Notes: a model not told the origin generated them from the sequence alone. A DNA stretch of 35,167 nt from JAWLBR01 sp041687495 (GCA_041687495.1 JAWLBR010000024.1:1-35167); one strand, 5' to 3'. Positions 23,128-31,869 are shown, counted from the first letter of the stretch. Numbers and translations: made by a program.

Positions 23128-23908
23128 CGCTGTGTTCACGTCCATTTGCGGATTGCTTCGTCTTGTTCCTTACGTTCAGTCGATCATCAACGATTTGACC
23201 GTCGGCCAGATGAACGATCCGCGTAACCCGTTTGGCCAAGTCACCATCATGGGTTACCATCACGATCGTCTTGCCGTCATCCACAAGCCTCTCAAAGAGT
23301 TGGAACACAGATTCGGCGGTACCGGAGTCCAGGTTTCCCGTTGGTTCATCGGCTACAAGAAGGGGAGGGTCGTTTGCCATTGCCCTGGCTATGGCCACTC
23401 TCTGCTGCTGTCCTCCGCTTATAGCCGATGGCAGTTTGCCAGCGTGTTGCTCCATTTCGACCAGCTCCAGTAGGCCCATTGCCCTAGCCCGGCGTTCTCG
23501 ATACGAGTACGTCTGGCAAAAGTCCATTGGCAGCATGATGTTTTCGATAACTGAGAGGGTCGGCAGCAGCTGGAAGAACTGAAATATCACTCCGATATTT
23601 CGGCCCCGCCACACGGCCATCTCTCCCTCACTAAGTCGGTGAACCGCCGAGTTCGCCACGATGACTTGACCAGATGTTGGTCGGTCAATGCCGGTGATCA
23701 TGTTGGTCAAGGTTGATTTTCCGCTGCCTGACTTTCCAACTACACCGACAAACTCACCTTTATCCACCACAAAGTCGACCGACTTAAGGGCCGTAAAGGT
23801 CCCAGCTTCGCTCTCGTAGGTCTTGATCACCTGACTCAGGTCGATCAGGTGCTTTGAGTTAGTTGGATCGGTGGTTCGGCGGCGTTTCTTACTGAACAAA
23901 ATAGCCAT
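23120..23908 (-). CDS. ABC transporter ATP-binding protein, LolD/MacB-type
   Basis: 262 residues from ATG 23908, with GGAGTGG 7 bases upstream; longer in-frame readings lack an SD. It shows Walker A GKSGSGKST, the Q-loop 'GVIFQFFQLLPTLSVIENI', signature ISGGQQQRVAIARA, Walker B 'LLVADEPTGNLDS' and the switch histidine 'VMVTHDGDL'. 'PTLSVIENI' plus 'EPTGNLD' place it in the LolD/MacB/YknY group that drives FtsX-type permeases. A basic N-terminal extension (about 25 residues, 'SKKRRRTTDPTNSKH') precedes the domain. First gene of the operon. Confidence 0.93.
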   Translation of the reverse strand: MAILFSKKRRRTTDPTNSKHLIDLSQVIKTYESEAGTFTALKSVDFVVDKGEFVGVVGKSGSGKSTLTNMITGIDRPTSGQVIVANSAVHRLSEGEMAVWRGRNIGVIFQFFQLLPTLSVIENIMLPMDFCQTYSYRERRARAMGLLELVEMEQHAGKLPSAISGGQQQRVAIARAMANDPPLLVADEPTGNLDSGTAESVFQLFERLVDDGKTIVMVTHDGDLAKRVTRIVHLADGQIVDDRLNVRNKTKQSANGREHSDG

Positions 23909-24109
23909 GTTACCACTCCAAGTCCATCGGACTCCGTCTCTTACCAGGAGTTTCCTGTACGCAAGTTTCTCCCTGCACCATAATAACAGCTGATATCCAG
24001 AGGTCAATGTACTTTTTGTCAATTTGGGAAATTTAACGGTTTCGCAATATTGCTGGATAGGTTAGCATGATGGTCTGCAGCCCATCTCGAAAGCATGCTG
24101 CCCTTAAGA

Positions 24110-24139
24110 TTGACAAGCATTGCATATGTATATTAGAAT
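24110..24139 (+). promoter_or_regulatory. Sigma-A promoter of the two-gene permease operon
   Basis: Consensus -35 TTGACA (24110-24115), 18-base spacer, -10 TAGAAT (24134-24139). It lies 55 bases before the first permease gene and is divergent from the efflux operon. Confidence 0.65.
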
Positions 24140-24194
24140 ATTGCGTTGCAGGTATATTAGTAGCGAAGAAAATTCCGGGGGAAGGGGTAGTAGC

Positions 24195-24680
24195 ATGGGG
24201 AATTTGGTTTTGTACGCAGTCGCCATCGGGCTGTTGCTAGTGTCGTTTTCTCGAGACCGAACCAAGACTAAGCAGGCTTTGAGGAAGGCTTGGAAAGCAT
24301 TGGACAACATTCTGCCTCAGTTCTTGGGGGTACTTGCTCTCGTTGGTATTCTCTTGGCAGTGTTTGATGAAGCCGCCATCTCTAAGGTAGTGGGTCAGGA
24401 GTCTGGTTGGCCAGGGGTGGTTGGTTCAGCAATTGTGGGAGCAGTGACTTTGATCCCTGGATTTGTGGCGTTTCCCACAGCAGCGCTCTTGGTGGAGAAC
24501 GGTGCCGGATACATGCAGATCGGAGCGTTCATCTCCGCTCTGATGATGGTTGGCATTGTCACCCTACCGGTGGAGTCCCAGTACTTTGGCGGCAGGCTGG
24601 CAATCATGAGGAATCTGGCGGGCTTCGTATTTTCCTTCGTAGTAGCTATTGTCATCGGAAAGGTGATGAGTGGATCATGA
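24195..24680 (+). CDS. Permease subunit (DUF318/ArsP_1-like), first half
   Basis: 161 residues from ATG 24195, with AAGGGG 8 bases upstream. A signal-anchor-like helix, a short basic loop ('SRDRTKTKQALRKAWKA') and about four hydrophobic segments follow, including the conserved-looking 'LIPGFVAFPTAALLVENGAG' and 'LMMVGIVTLPVESQYFGGRL'. Such short permeases occur as adjacent pairs that together equal one predicted permease of the DUF318/ArsP_1 kind, each half carrying a P-G/Y-x-A-F-P signature. Its stop overlaps the next gene as ATGA. The substrate is unknown; no arsenic or redox genes are adjacent. Confidence 0.6.
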   Translation: MGNLVLYAVAIGLLLVSFSRDRTKTKQALRKAWKALDNILPQFLGVLALVGILLAVFDEAAISKVVGQESGWPGVVGSAIVGAVTLIPGFVAFPTAALLVENGAGYMQIGAFISALMMVGIVTLPVESQYFGGRLAIMRNLAGFVFSFVVAIVIGKVMSGS

Positions 24681-25216
24681 GGATTAGAGAACAGCTTCGA
24701 CGTTATCGATTCTTACTTGCCGCCATCGCTGGGGTTATCGTCATTGCCGCTTGGGATCGCGCCTTGGGGCAGAGGGCGGCTAGTGTGTTTTTGTTCAGCT
24801 TTAGAGAAATGATTCTAGTGATTCCCCCGATTTTTGTGCTTCTAGGTCTATTGGATGTTTGGGTACCTAGAGAGATGATGGTTAAGTACATGGGTGAAGG
24901 CTCTGGGCTCAAGGGTATTATCTTGGCCCTTTTCCTAGGTTCTGCTGCGGCTGGTCCTCTATACGGTGCTTTTCCGGTGGCAGCAGTCTTCATGAAGAAG
25001 GGAGCCCGATTCTTTAACATCTTGATCTTTCTGGGAGCCTGGTCTACCACAAAGCTACCTATGTTCTTGTTTGAGATGTCGGCTTTGGGAGCCAGATTTG
25101 CCCTCACTCGGCTGTTAGTGGACATCCCTGGGATCATTATCATCGCCAAGCTGTTATCCCTATTTGTCTCGCAGGATGAGATTCAGCGTATTTACAAAAA
25201 CTCCGTTATGATGTAG
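24677..25216 (+). CDS. Permease subunit (DUF318/ArsP_1-like), second half
   Basis: 179 residues from ATG 24677, overlapping the previous stop by 4 bases. Hydrophobic segments are near residues 12-27, 38-60, 78-103, 112-130 and 143-163. It contains 'GSAAAGPLYGAFPVAAVFMK' followed by 'LIFLGAWSTTKLPMFLFEMS', the same G-P/PG-x-A-F-P arrangement as its partner. Overlapping starts and matching motifs imply that the two halves assemble as an inverted or pseudo-symmetric dimer. The family call is from motif recall and is moderate. Confidence 0.6.
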   Translation: MRIREQLRRYRFLLAAIAGVIVIAAWDRALGQRAASVFLFSFREMILVIPPIFVLLGLLDVWVPREMMVKYMGEGSGLKGIILALFLGSAAAGPLYGAFPVAAVFMKKGARFFNILIFLGAWSTTKLPMFLFEMSALGARFALTRLLVDIPGIIIIAKLLSLFVSQDEIQRIYKNSVMM

Positions 25217-25251
25217 TGTTATAGGATGTGACGTAAAAAGGTAATCTATGG

Positions 25252-26889
25252 ATGTATGGTTTCAACGAAAACAAGAGAAGAGGATGCGAGATATTGCTAG
25301 AAACAAAGACCATTAGTTTTGCCGAATTGAACATAGATCAGCGGCTGTTGCGGGCCATTGACGAGATGGGGTTCGAAGAGCCGTCTCCGATCCAGGCCAA
25401 GGCAATTCCGCCGATGCTTGAGGGAAGAGACGTGATTGGCCAGGCTCAAACGGGAACGGGTAAGACTGCCGCCTTTGGCATTCCCATCCTGCAGCGTTTG
25501 CTTGATGGCTCAAACGGATCACCGCAGGCCTTGGTTTTGACCCCGACTAGAGAGTTGGCCATTCAGATCGCCGAGGAGATCAGTCACATCGGGCGTTTTG
25601 CCCGCGTACATGTGCTTCCTGTGTACGGCGGTCAGAATATCTCGCGGCAGATTAAGGCCATTCGCAAAGGTGTAGATGTGATCATTGGCACCCCGGGTCG
25701 GCTGCTGGACCATATTCGTCGGCAGACGCTGAAATTTGATAGTCTGAAAATAGTGGTCCTGGACGAAGCTGATGAGATGCTTAACATGGGGTTCATCGAG
25801 GATATCGAGGCTATTTTGCGGGTCACTCCGGCTAGTCGGCAGACACTGCTGTTCTCGGCGACAATGCCTGCACCCATCGCCCGGCTGGCTGATCGGTACA
25901 TGCGTAACTCTGTTCGAATTACCATTCGCCCCGAGCAGGTGGCAGCTCCTGATATTGAACAAGTGTACTACGAGGCTCGGCCCCACGAGCGGTTCGAGTC
26001 GCTTTGCCGGATTCTCGACAGTGAGGATGTAGAACGAGCCATTGTTTTCTGTCGGACGAAGAAGGGCGTGGATGAACTAACCGATCAGCTAAGGGCTCGA
26101 GGCTTTCTGGCAGAAGCTATTCACGGGGATTTGGATCAGCGGCGAAGAAATCGGGTTATGCAGACCTTCAAGGAGGGCGATGTAGATCTCTTAGTGGCTA
26201 CCGATGTGGCTGCCAGGGGAGTCGATGTGGAGAACGTTACCCATGTCATCAACTATGACATTCCTTCCGACCCCGAGTCGTATGTCCACAGAATCGGCCG
26301 GACGGGAAGAGCAGGTAAGAGCGGTACGGCTATGACGCTGGTGCATCCTAAGGAGATTCGAGTGCTGCGCAATATTGAACGGGTGATTCGCACTCGGATA
26401 AAGAGACGGCCTGTACCCACCTTGGCCGATGTGGCCGAAAAGCGCCGGGAAATCTGGCGTGACAAGCTGGAGCGTACCATCAACGAGGCTAAGCTGGCGC
26501 CTTATCGGGGCCTGATTGAGGAGTTGGTGGAGGAGTACGACTCTATAGATGTCGGCGCTGCAGCACTGAAGCTACTGATGGATGATGCCCAGGATAATGC
26601 GGCTCAGAACACCCAACCCGACTTTGGCGATACCGGAGCCGAAGCTGGAATGGTTCGCTTCTTCATCAACATTGGCCGGAGGCAGGGCATCGGTCCAGCT
26701 GATATTGTCCGCAGTATTGCAGAGAATTCGGGAATTCCAGGTTCCGTCATCGGCCGCATTGATATCTACGATCGGTTTGCTTTTGTGGAAGTGTCGGAAG
26801 ATATCGCCGCCACGGTAGCCGGCGCCATGCGCCAAGGCACAATCCGTGGCCAAAGTGTCAACTTGGAACCGGCACGGCCTCAGTCCTAG
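25252..26889 (+). CDS. DEAD-box ATP-dependent RNA helicase with a DbpA-type RNA-binding domain
   Basis: 545 residues as read from ATG 25252. An internal TTG at 25294, with AGAAGAGG about 10 bases upstream, would give a more typical N-terminus (near 'ETKTISFAELNI') and is a real alternative. Motifs in order: Q motif 'GFEEPSPIQ', motif I AQTGTGKT, Ia PTRELA, Ib TPGRLLDH, II DEADEM, III SAT, IV/V 'IVFCRTKKGVDEL' and 'VATDVAARGVDVENV', VI HRIGRTGRAG. The C-terminal 75 residues ('MVRFFINIGRRQGIGPADIV' ... 'RFAFVEVSEDIA') match the DbpA RNA-binding fold used by DbpA/YxiN, DeaD and CshA. It probably remodels rRNA or mRNA during ribosome assembly or cold growth. Ends at a strong terminator. Confidence 0.94.
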   Translation: MYGFNENKRRGCEILLETKTISFAELNIDQRLLRAIDEMGFEEPSPIQAKAIPPMLEGRDVIGQAQTGTGKTAAFGIPILQRLLDGSNGSPQALVLTPTRELAIQIAEEISHIGRFARVHVLPVYGGQNISRQIKAIRKGVDVIIGTPGRLLDHIRRQTLKFDSLKIVVLDEADEMLNMGFIEDIEAILRVTPASRQTLLFSATMPAPIARLADRYMRNSVRITIRPEQVAAPDIEQVYYEARPHERFESLCRILDSEDVERAIVFCRTKKGVDELTDQLRARGFLAEAIHGDLDQRRRNRVMQTFKEGDVDLLVATDVAARGVDVENVTHVINYDIPSDPESYVHRIGRTGRAGKSGTAMTLVHPKEIRVLRNIERVIRTRIKRRPVPTLADVAEKRREIWRDKLERTINEAKLAPYRGLIEELVEEYDSIDVGAAALKLLMDDAQDNAAQNTQPDFGDTGAEAGMVRFFINIGRRQGIGPADIVRSIAENSGIPGSVIGRIDIYDRFAFVEVSEDIAATVAGAMRQGTIRGQSVNLEPARPQS

Positions 26890-26936
26890 CATGTCGCGGA
26901 AAATCAGTGTGTAGAAAAAGCCATGGCACAATCTCT

Positions 26937-26972
26937 CAGCCCGGCTCTGGACTTGGAGTCGGGCTGTTTTTT
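26937..26972 (+). terminator. Rho-independent terminator after the helicase gene
   Basis: CAGCCCGGCTC (26937-26947) pairs with GAGTCGGGCTG (26956-26966), including one G-T, followed by TTTTTT. Confidence 0.92.
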
Positions 26973-27223
26973 CGCAGCTGTGAGTAAACAGCTGTTGGCC
27001 ACTATTAGAGCTGCCTAGCCCCACTGCTGCCAGGTTGAAACATCAGGTAAGAGCATACTAACTCTCCTTTCGCAAAGGGTATCGTCGGCGAGGGGAGAAC
27101 CTAGAAAATGGATTTTCATGACCATCGGCTTCTGTGCATTCAGCAAGCAGGAGTGACATTCTCTACCAGGTGAGCATATCCTGCTAGGATTGCAGGGACG
27201 TGCTTGGGAAAGGGGATAGCCTT

Positions 27224-28057
27224 GTGCCGATTCAAATTGCCGCGAACTACTCTCCCCAGCTGATCGAGCTGCTGGAAGAGGGGAAGTTGGAGTTTCTTGA
27301 ATACGTGAAAGTACCGCTGACGTCGCCGCCTCAGTCCCAAATTAGAGACGCCAGGCGGTTTCGACGGGGGCTGCTGCACTGTTGGGGGCAAGAGAGCATC
27401 TGGCTCGGAGCGGCTGCGGTTGCAGACGCGATTCAACCGAAGTTGGTGGATGAAATGATCCATCTGACCGACACGCCTTATGTGTCGACCCACTTGGAGC
27501 AGCGATTCTCCGATTTTGCGGCCATCGGTGGCTTTGCCTGTGAGGATGCTTATGAACTGGTTTTCCGACATTTGATTCGCAATACCGAGCAGGTCAAGGC
27601 TAGCATAGATAGGGAGCTTGTACTGGAGAACTTGGACTTCACGCACGGCAGGCCAACCAGCCCGATCTGTGCTAACCCTTACTTCATCTCCGAGTTTCTG
27701 CAGGAGATTGACTGCGGGTTCTTGTTAGATATCGGTCATGCTAGGGTCAGTGCTTGGCACTTGGGCTTCTCCTTTGACCGGTATTTGCGCACCCTGCCGT
27801 TGGAGCGGGTAAAGGAACTGCATGTACACGCACCGGAGTGCGTTACCGGATCTGGTTTGCTTGATCAGCATCTGCCCCTGCGGGAGGGGGATTATCGTCT
27901 AGTCGAGTGGCTAGTTGACCACACCCCTGTACAGGTGATCTCCCTGGAGTACGGTGGGGCGAAGGAAGGGGTGGATGATCCACGCCGCAACGACAAATAC
28001 GCTCTGCTCGACCAGCTGACTGAGCTCAGACGCTTAGTGGAGCGGGCAGGGAGTTAG
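27224..28057 (+). CDS. DUF692/MNIO-type (MbnB/TglH/ChrH-like) multinuclear iron oxidase homologue
   Basis: 277 residues from GTG 27224 (GAAAGGGGAT, spacing 7). The TIM-barrel pattern matches DUF692 proteins: 'ANYSPQLIELLEEG' at the start, 'STHLEQRF', 'LVLENLDF', 'CGFLLDIGHARVSAWHLGF' then 'LPLERVKELHVHAPE', 'DQHLPLREGDY' and 'SLEYGG'. Candidate metal ligands sit where the family keeps them: H52, H90, E135/N136, D169, H172, H200 (or H202), D214, H216 and E242. Known MNIO enzymes use two or three irons and O2 to rearrange cysteine or other residues in ribosomally made peptides (methanobactin, 3-thiaglutamate, chryseobasin), usually with a partner recognition protein. No such partner is adjacent. 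A 21-codon ORF with one Cys lies just upstream (27108-27173) but is weakly supported. Function is therefore unknown. Confidence 0.7.
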   Translation: MPIQIAANYSPQLIELLEEGKLEFLEYVKVPLTSPPQSQIRDARRFRRGLLHCWGQESIWLGAAAVADAIQPKLVDEMIHLTDTPYVSTHLEQRFSDFAAIGGFACEDAYELVFRHLIRNTEQVKASIDRELVLENLDFTHGRPTSPICANPYFISEFLQEIDCGFLLDIGHARVSAWHLGFSFDRYLRTLPLERVKELHVHAPECVTGSGLLDQHLPLREGDYRLVEWLVDHTPVQVISLEYGGAKEGVDDPRRNDKYALLDQLTELRRLVERAGS

Positions 28058-28099
28058 CTCATCGCTGAGGCTGGCCGGCAGCGGCGCTGCATCTCCCGC

Positions 28100-29494
28100 C
28101 TATTGGCTGCTTGGTGTGGGACTGTGATCAGACTCACTACTTGACCCTAATTCAGTCCGCAGTCGCCGCATCTGCCGCAGCATGAGGAGCGCGGTTACCA
28201 CGGTGGACACCAAGTCCGAAATCGGGAACGCCAGCCAAACTCCAAGCAGCCCGAGACCAAAGGGGCCGGGCAGAATAAACACTAGCGGGATAAAAAGCAG
28301 CACTTGTCGCAGAAGTGATAGCAGCAGAGACGGAACTGCCTTGCCAAACGACTGAAATAGCGAAGCGCCGACAATTTGAACGCTAACCACGGGAATGACC
28401 AAAGTGACAAGGCGGATAACGGATGTGCCTTCGGAGACTATCTCGGGATCTCGGGTAAAGATCTGTAGCACCAGCTGAGGCATCAGCTGCATGACGGCCC
28501 AACCGATGGTGCCAATTCCGGTGGCAATCAGCAGGGTAAGTTTGACTACCTCTTTTACCCGTTTGGCGTTTCTGGCTCCATAGTTAAACCCCGCTATGGG
28601 TTGCATCCCTTGAACAACGCCAAACAAAGGCATGATCATAAAGGCAATCAGACGGTTAACAATGCCGAGGATAGTAATGGCATAAGAGCCTCCGTACAAT
28701 TTGAGAGCGTTGTTGACCACGATGGCAACAAGACTCCCGGAAACCTGGCGAGCAAAGGCGGCTGACCCAACAGCGAAGATCTCCTTGAGGATGTCGAAGT
28801 CCGGGCGCAGATGGTGGGCCTTCACCTTCAACGAGCTGTGCCCCCGATACATATAAGTGAGAATGTAAGTAAACGACACGGTCTGGGATAGCACTGTCGC
28901 CAGAGCCGCGCCTCGAATGCCCATGTCGAACACGAAGATGAAAACAGGGTCTAAGAGGATATTCAGACCCGTTCCGATGATCATTGTCAGCATCGCTACT
29001 TTGGCGTTGCCTTCGGCTCTGACCAGGTTATTAGTTGAGACAGTGAAGGAAAAGAAGATGCTGCCCAACAAAATGACGGTTATGTATTCCTTGGCGTAGG
29101 GAAGTAGTGCCTCAGTCGCTCCAAATAGGATTAACAGGGGTTCCACAAACATCAAGCCGATGACCGCCATAAGGCTACTTAACACAGCAATGGCCAGAAA
29201 GGAGTTCCCGGTGACATGGTCGGCCAGTTCCACATCACCGGCTCCCAGGCTTCTTGATACCGCACTGGCAGAACCAAGTCCAATCATCAGCGCAAAAGCC
29301 ATGATCAGCATCTGAATCGGGAACGCGATGGCCAGACCGCCGATCGCCAGTGCGTTCACACCTCGTCCAATGAATATCGTGTCAACTAGATTGTATAAGG
29401 CATTAACCATCATTCCTACGGTCGCGGGTACCGATAGATTGACCAGGAGTCGACTTACCTTCTGTGTGCCCAGCTGCTCGCTTCTCCTATCCAT
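28100..29494 (-). CDS. MATE family efflux transporter
   Basis: 464 residues from ATG 29494, chosen because AAAGGAGAG is 7 bases upstream (an in-frame ATG at 29539 is less supported). Twelve hydrophobic segments in two related halves; the first begins 'LLVNLSVPATVGMMVNALYN' and 'VDTIFIGRGVNALAIGGLAI', the classic MATE opening, and the second begins near 'EIFAVGSAAFARQVSGSLVA'. 'GMQPIAGFNYGARNAKRVKE' is the conserved segment of helices 7-8. It exports drugs or metabolites in exchange for Na+ or H+. The tail is Ser-rich ('GSSSESDHSPTPSSQ'). It is a single gene, convergent with the MNIO homologue; no terminator with a U-tract separates the two. Confidence 0.93.
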   Translation of the reverse strand: MDRRSEQLGTQKVSRLLVNLSVPATVGMMVNALYNLVDTIFIGRGVNALAIGGLAIAFPIQMLIMAFALMIGLGSASAVSRSLGAGDVELADHVTGNSFLAIAVLSSLMAVIGLMFVEPLLILFGATEALLPYAKEYITVILLGSIFFSFTVSTNNLVRAEGNAKVAMLTMIIGTGLNILLDPVFIFVFDMGIRGAALATVLSQTVSFTYILTYMYRGHSSLKVKAHHLRPDFDILKEIFAVGSAAFARQVSGSLVAIVVNNALKLYGGSYAITILGIVNRLIAFMIMPLFGVVQGMQPIAGFNYGARNAKRVKEVVKLTLLIATGIGTIGWAVMQLMPQLVLQIFTRDPEIVSEGTSVIRLVTLVIPVVSVQIVGASLFQSFGKAVPSLLLSLLRQVLLFIPLVFILPGPFGLGLLGVWLAFPISDLVSTVVTALLMLRQMRRLRTELGSSSESDHSPTPSSQ

Positions 29495-29900
29495 CAAACC
29501 ACTCTCCTTTGGCTGAACGCTATATGGCTGTATGTCCACCCGCGGGGGATTGAGCCGCCCTTTAGATGGTGCCCTTCCTCCTCTGAATCAAACACCATAC
29601 GGCCTTGGTTTTTTGGGCTTGGTAGCAACGCTTCGTACGGACGTATACTTGGGCACGCTGAAATGCTGTTGAACACTGGTAATCAGCAAGATATTGGTCT
29701 GGTCGGTCAACGGACTTCCTCCTCGGCATTCCTTTCAGAATACTCACATTCTGGGCGAGGCCTATAGCCCGGAGAGATAGTGGAATTCACGGCGAACTTC
29801 ACCGCACGGGGCATGAGTCCTGCAAATCCTTCAGCTGTTTAAGGCGTTGGGTTTCCTCTCTTGCCAAAGGAAGGAAATTCCACTGGGAGGGAGAAATGAT
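29495..29900. other. 406-bp intergenic region with several inverted repeats, no supported gene
   Basis: It separates the divergent MATE and acetyltransferase genes. Inverted repeats: AGAAT-ACTCAC-ATTCT (29737-29752), GGGC/GCCC flanking GAGGCCTATA just after it, and a near-palindrome around GGCGAACTTCACCG (about 29789-29804). Small minus-strand ORFs (60-61 codons at 29494-29747) have neither SD nor recognisable sequence and look like chance. A leader RNA for either gene is possible but unproven. Confidence 0.35.
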
Positions 29901-30512
29901 ATGATCATTCAAAGTGCAAGGAGGATTGCCAGTGTGAACAGAGCTGTAATCCCCATGGAATTGGACCGCCTCATCCTACGGGAGTTTGTTCTGGAGGATT
30001 GGCCTTACGTTCACGCCTATGCCCAAGACCCAGCTGTAGTACGTTTCATGAATTGGGGTCCCAACAGTGAAGAGGAGACGCAAAGTTTCGTAGCTAAGGC
30101 TGTGCAAGCGCAAGAACTGGCTCAGCGCAAGAGCTACGACCTGGCCATCGTCCGCAAGGACGATAACCGCCTAATCGGCGGATGCGGGCTGTATGTAGAG
30201 TCGGCTTGGCAGGGATCCATTGGATACTGCCTGCATTCGGACTGTTGGGGTAGCGGCTACGTGCCTGAGGCTGGCTCGGGATTGCTGAGAATGGGATTTC
30301 ATGACCTGAGGCTGCATCGGATTTATGCCACCTGTGACGTGCAGAACACCCAGTCGGCTCGAGTGATGGAGAAGTTAGGTATGAAGAGGGAAGCCCATTT
30401 GCGTGAGCACATCTTGCTCAGGGGTAGCTGGAGAGACTCTTATCTATACTCGATCCTAGAACACGAGTGGCGAGCTAAGCTTTATGGAAGCGACGCGACG
30501 ACAACGACCTAA
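29901..30512 (+). CDS. RimJ/RimL-like GNAT N-acetyltransferase
   Basis: 203 residues from ATG 29901 (GGGAGGGAG, 7-8 bases upstream). A GTG at 29934 behind AAGGAGG is an equally good SD-based alternative, giving 192 residues. Family landmarks: 'LDRLILREFVLEDWPYVHAY' at the N-terminal side, the acetyl-CoA-binding strand/loop 'GSIGYCLHSDCWGSGYVPEA' and the C-terminal 'RIYATCDVQNTQSARVMEKL' with 'GMKREAHLREH'. Such enzymes acetylate N-terminal amines of proteins or small amines. The target is unknown; no ribosomal protein gene is nearby. Confidence 0.88.
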   Translation: MIIQSARRIASVNRAVIPMELDRLILREFVLEDWPYVHAYAQDPAVVRFMNWGPNSEEETQSFVAKAVQAQELAQRKSYDLAIVRKDDNRLIGGCGLYVESAWQGSIGYCLHSDCWGSGYVPEAGSGLLRMGFHDLRLHRIYATCDVQNTQSARVMEKLGMKREAHLREHILLRGSWRDSYLYSILEHEWRAKLYGSDATTTT

Positions 30513-30585
30513 AGTTGCAGGAAACTCTTTTCACCAGAGGAATATATTCTCTAGTAAGTAACGACTGATCTAGGAGTGAGAACGG

Positions 30586-31845
30586 TTGGAAGACCCTTCG
30601 GGTAGTTTATGGAACGTCATCGGTCTTTTCTTATTGATTGGTGCCTCCGCGTTTTTCTCAGGTTCGGAGACGGCGCTGACCTCTGTAAGCAAGTTGAAGA
30701 TTCGTCACTTGGTTAAAGCAGGGGCTCCAGCAGCTGACATACTTGGCAAGATTATGTCTTCTCCGAGTCGTCTGCTCACAACCCTGCTGATTGGCAATAA
30801 CATTGTCAATATTGCAGCCTCATCATTAGCCACCGTAATTGCAATTGATCTGTTTGGCCGGACCGGGGTTGGCGTCGCCATGCTGGTGATGACGATCTTG
30901 ATTCTGATTTTCGGCGAGATTACTCCCAAGACACTAGCTGCGTACCAGTCGGAAGCCTTTTCACTGGCTGTCTCCAGGCCAATATCCTACCTCATGGTAA
31001 TTTTAAAGCCAGTAGTAGTGGTTTTTGTCGCCCTCACCAACCTTATTCTTTCCCTCGCGGGCGGGGGCAAGAGTGGAACTCAGCCCTTCGTGACCGAGGA
31101 AGAGCTGAAGACGATGGTAGAGGTTGGCGAAGAGGAAGGCGTTCTCAACAACGAAGAGCGCCAGATGATCCACCATATCTTCGAGTTCGGAGATATGATA
31201 GCAGAGGAAATCATGATTCCCCGCATCGATGTGGTGGGGGTCTCAGCCGATCAGGATGTGCATGAAGCTGCTAGATTTGCAGTGGATACGCCCTATTCCC
31301 GCCTACCGGTCTATGCAGGAACTATTGATCAGGTGGTGGGTTTCATCCACGTCAAGGATCTTTTGCGAGTAGCGCTGGAAGGCAACGGAACCAAGCTAAG
31401 AGATATAGTTCGGCCGGTCCATTTCGTACCAGAGGCAAAAAAGGTTGACGCATTGTTTGCCGAGTTACGACACCATCGTACGCATATGGCGGTGGTGCTG
31501 GATGAGTATGGAGCCACCGCTGGGATTGTGACCATGGAGGACTTGGTAGAGGAGATCGTAGGGGATATCAACGATGAGTATGACGTTCACGAAAATCTGG
31601 TTACCAAAGTCAATGACAGTACTTTGGTTGTGGATGGTCGAACAACCATTGAATTTCTCAATGACATCATGAGTTTGGCGTTGGACCAAGAAGACGCGGA
31701 TACTGTCGGCGGATTTGTTTTTTCACACCTCGGGCGTGTACCTAAAGAAGGAGAGTACGTCGTCGTCAACGAAGGCGTCAAGTTGTCGGTGGAGAAAATG
31801 CGAGGGCGCCGCATCGTCCGGGTTCGAGTTGAGACCGCTGCCTAA
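30586..31845 (+). CDS. CNNM/HlyC-CorC family protein (DUF21, CBS pair, CorC_HlyC domain)
   Basis: 419 residues from TTG 30586, with GGAGTGAG about 8 bases upstream. An N-terminal DUF21 membrane domain (about 1-180) shows 'FFSGSETALTSVSKLKIRHL', 'LLIGNNIVNIAASSLATVIA' and 'FGEITPKTLA'. A cytoplasmic CBS pair follows ('MIPRIDVVGVSADQDVHEAA', 'YSRLPVYAGTIDQVVGFIHV', 'HMAVVLDEYGATAGIVTMED'), then a C-terminal CorC_HlyC domain ('ADTVGGFVFSHLGRVPKEGE'). Despite the historical name hemolysin, this family is linked to Mg2+/Co2+ transport, with CBS domains binding adenine nucleotides. It is a single gene, ending at a terminator shared with the convergent DUF502 gene. Confidence 0.93.
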   Translation: MEDPSGSLWNVIGLFLLIGASAFFSGSETALTSVSKLKIRHLVKAGAPAADILGKIMSSPSRLLTTLLIGNNIVNIAASSLATVIAIDLFGRTGVGVAMLVMTILILIFGEITPKTLAAYQSEAFSLAVSRPISYLMVILKPVVVVFVALTNLILSLAGGGKSGTQPFVTEEELKTMVEVGEEEGVLNNEERQMIHHIFEFGDMIAEEIMIPRIDVVGVSADQDVHEAARFAVDTPYSRLPVYAGTIDQVVGFIHVKDLLRVALEGNGTKLRDIVRPVHFVPEAKKVDALFAELRHHRTHMAVVLDEYGATAGIVTMEDLVEEIVGDINDEYDVHENLVTKVNDSTLVVDGRTTIEFLNDIMSLALDQEDADTVGGFVFSHLGRVPKEGEYVVVNEGVKLSVEKMRGRRIVRVRVETAA

Positions 31846-31869
31846 ACTGTCTCTATGCAAATAAAGCGG

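Noticed and set aside
29494..29747. Minus-strand ORFs of about 60 codons upstream of the MATE gene
   Set aside because: No SD, no recognisable motif, and they overlap each other in different frames.
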